This document shows, one piece after another, positions 5,592 to 6,520 of a stretch of DNA of 6,520 bases. Both the position numbers and the translations under genes were made by a program. Each line of letters starts with the position of its first letter. Within the stretch, counting starts at the first letter, position 1. The notes below the pieces were generated by a model. That model did not search any database. It was not told the origin of the DNA and saw only the letters and a list, made by a program, of their open reading frames with translations. This DNA is from an uncultured Actinomyces sp. (lineage in GTDB: Bacteria; Actinomycetota; Actinomycetes; Actinomycetales; Actinomycetaceae): NCBI GenBank assembly GCA_938028585.1, contig CALIZH010000367.1:1-6520 (forward strand), given 5' to 3'.

Positions 5592-6520
5592 ATGGCCGTC
5601 AATGAAACGGAAGCCCCCGAGCTCCCCAGCGGTGAAATCGCTGTCGAAAAACCGCCCAGCCAAGTTGAGGCCGGGGGAATGGGCTCGATCTTCGCGACCG
5701 TCATCCCCATGATGGGTTCCATGGGTGTCATGGTGATCATGGCGCTCACACAAGGGCAGAACACGCGCATGCTCTTAATGGCCGGCGGCATGGTCTTCAT
5801 GATGCTGTCCATGGTCGGTTTCAACATTTACCGCCAGGTCTCCCAATACCGGAACAAACTCAACTCCCAGCGCCGCGAATACCTCTCCTACCTGTCCGAG
5901 ACTCGCACCAGCGTGCGTAACATCGCCGCGAAGCAGCGAATCTTCATGCAGTGGTACCTTCCCGAGCCCGATGCCCTGGTGCTTCTTGCCGAAGAAGGAT
6001 CGCGCCTGTGGGAACGTGAAGTTGGAGACGATACGGCAGTTTCGACTCGCGTGGGCACATCCGATCAGGAGCTCGCAATGCGCCTGGTCGAACCCGACAT
6101 CCCACAGATGGCTAACCCCGACGTCGTGTGTCACTCGGCTATGCGCCGCTTCCTCGATGTTCACCACACGGTCGAAAACCTCCCCTTTAGCTTGGATCTT
6201 GGCCAGTTCTCTCACGTTGAAGTTGCAGGTGACGCGGAGCTCGCTCGCGGGGAAATCCGCGCGCTCTTGTGTCACTTGGCGGTTATGACGCCGGACTCGG
6301 CTTTGAAGATCGCGGTGCTCACCACCCCTGAGAATCTCTCCCAATGGGAATGGATGAAGTGGCTTCCCCACATCCGCTCTGCCGAAGTGACCGACGCCCT
6401 GGGTGGCGCGCGCATGGTGTGCACGAGCTACGCCGAACTCGAGCAGCTCCTGGGCGAGGAGATGACGACCCGAGGCCACTTCCAGCCTCGAAACGACGCC
6501 AGCCCCTGGCCGCACCTGAT
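5592..6520 (+). CDS. eccC: Type VII secretion ATPase EccC, N-terminal part (3' end outside window)
   Basis: An open frame from ATG 5592 runs to the window edge, giving 309 residues plus two bases. The start MAVNETEAPELPSGEI and the following PP motif match the short cytoplasmic front of EccC proteins (commonly P-x-G-E-I...PP). Two membrane segments follow at ~33-51 and ~59-79; they are rich in Met (12 Met between residues 30 and 74). Next is a charged, probably helical stalk (81-118), then the region found in EccC between membrane and motor, with RVG (153-155), MANPD (173-177), a VAGD segment (211-214) and WEWMKWLPH (252-260). EccC is the FtsK/SpoIIIE-type motor that binds substrates and drives export; full-length proteins have about 1,200-1,400 residues with three ATPase domains. 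The visible part ends before the first Walker A motif, so the catalytic domains, and whether the gene is intact, cannot be judged. No FHA domain is present at the N-terminus, unlike EssC of Firmicutes. Confidence 0.9.
   Translation, partial: MAVNETEAPELPSGEIAVEKPPSQVEAGGMGSIFATVIPMMGSMGVMVIMALTQGQNTRMLLMAGGMVFMMLSMVGFNIYRQVSQYRNKLNSQRREYLSYLSETRTSVRNIAAKQRIFMQWYLPEPDALVLLAEEGSRLWEREVGDDTAVSTRVGTSDQELAMRLVEPDIPQMANPDVVCHSAMRRFLDVHHTVENLPFSLDLGQFSHVEVAGDAELARGEIRALLCHLAVMTPDSALKIAVLTTPENLSQWEWMKWLPHIRSAEVTDALGGARMVCTSYAELEQLLGEEMTTRGHFQPRNDASPWPHL

Noticed and set aside
5393..5605. A 70-codon plus-strand open frame spanning the eccD start, the intergenic region and the eccC start
   Set aside because: It overlaps both genuine starts, has no ribosome-binding site of its own and no recognisable product.
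5775..6515. Long minus-strand open frame opposite eccC (246 codons)
   Set aside because: It is antisense to a clearly recognisable EccC sequence, has no recognisable domain, and is explained by the codon bias of the plus-strand gene.

Overview
The window looks like part of a type VII secretion (ESX-like) locus from a fairly GC-rich actinomycete. The closest fit by feel is the Actinomyces/Schaalia group (Actinomycetaceae); that placement is an inference from gene style, not a search. The evidence for type VII secretion is an EccD-type protein (ubiquitin-like N-terminus plus 11 predicted membrane segments), the N-terminal part of an EccC-type ATPase, and a DUF1023 alpha/beta hydrolase with a WXG/LXG-like helical N-terminus of the kind often found beside such systems.

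Layout from left to right. Bases 2-79 hold the Pro/Ala-rich C-terminal tail of a plus-strand gene that begins outside the window. Bases 103-241 hold a collapsed second copy of the cassette that follows: the first ~27 codons of a DUF1023 hydrolase paralogue, interrupted by an amber codon, joined almost directly to the last 14 codons of a paralogue of the lipoprotein. Bases 293-2631 are the intact cassette: the hydrolase, then a lipoprotein whose ATG overlaps the hydrolase stop (TGATG). It meets, tail to tail with a 10-bp gap, a minus-strand pair: eccD (GTG start at 5424) followed by an RDD-plus-FHA membrane protein coupled to it through an ATGA overlap. A 167-bp, visibly AT-richer intergenic region separates eccD from the divergent eccC, which runs off the right edge before its first ATPase domain.

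How the parts may work together. EccC (motor) and EccD (membrane pore component) are core secretion machinery. The RDD-FHA protein puts a phosphothreonine-binding domain on the membrane, and its coupling to EccD suggests a regulatory or assembly role. The hydrolase is a candidate substrate, and its coupled lipoprotein could be a partner or an immunity-like protector at the cell surface. The decayed, already diverged second copy indicates that this hydrolase-lipoprotein pair has been duplicated and lost as a unit, as seen in effector/immunity loci. The machinery roles rest on family knowledge; the effector/immunity reading is inference.

No RNA genes, CRISPR arrays, insertion sequences or convincing intrinsic terminators were seen.
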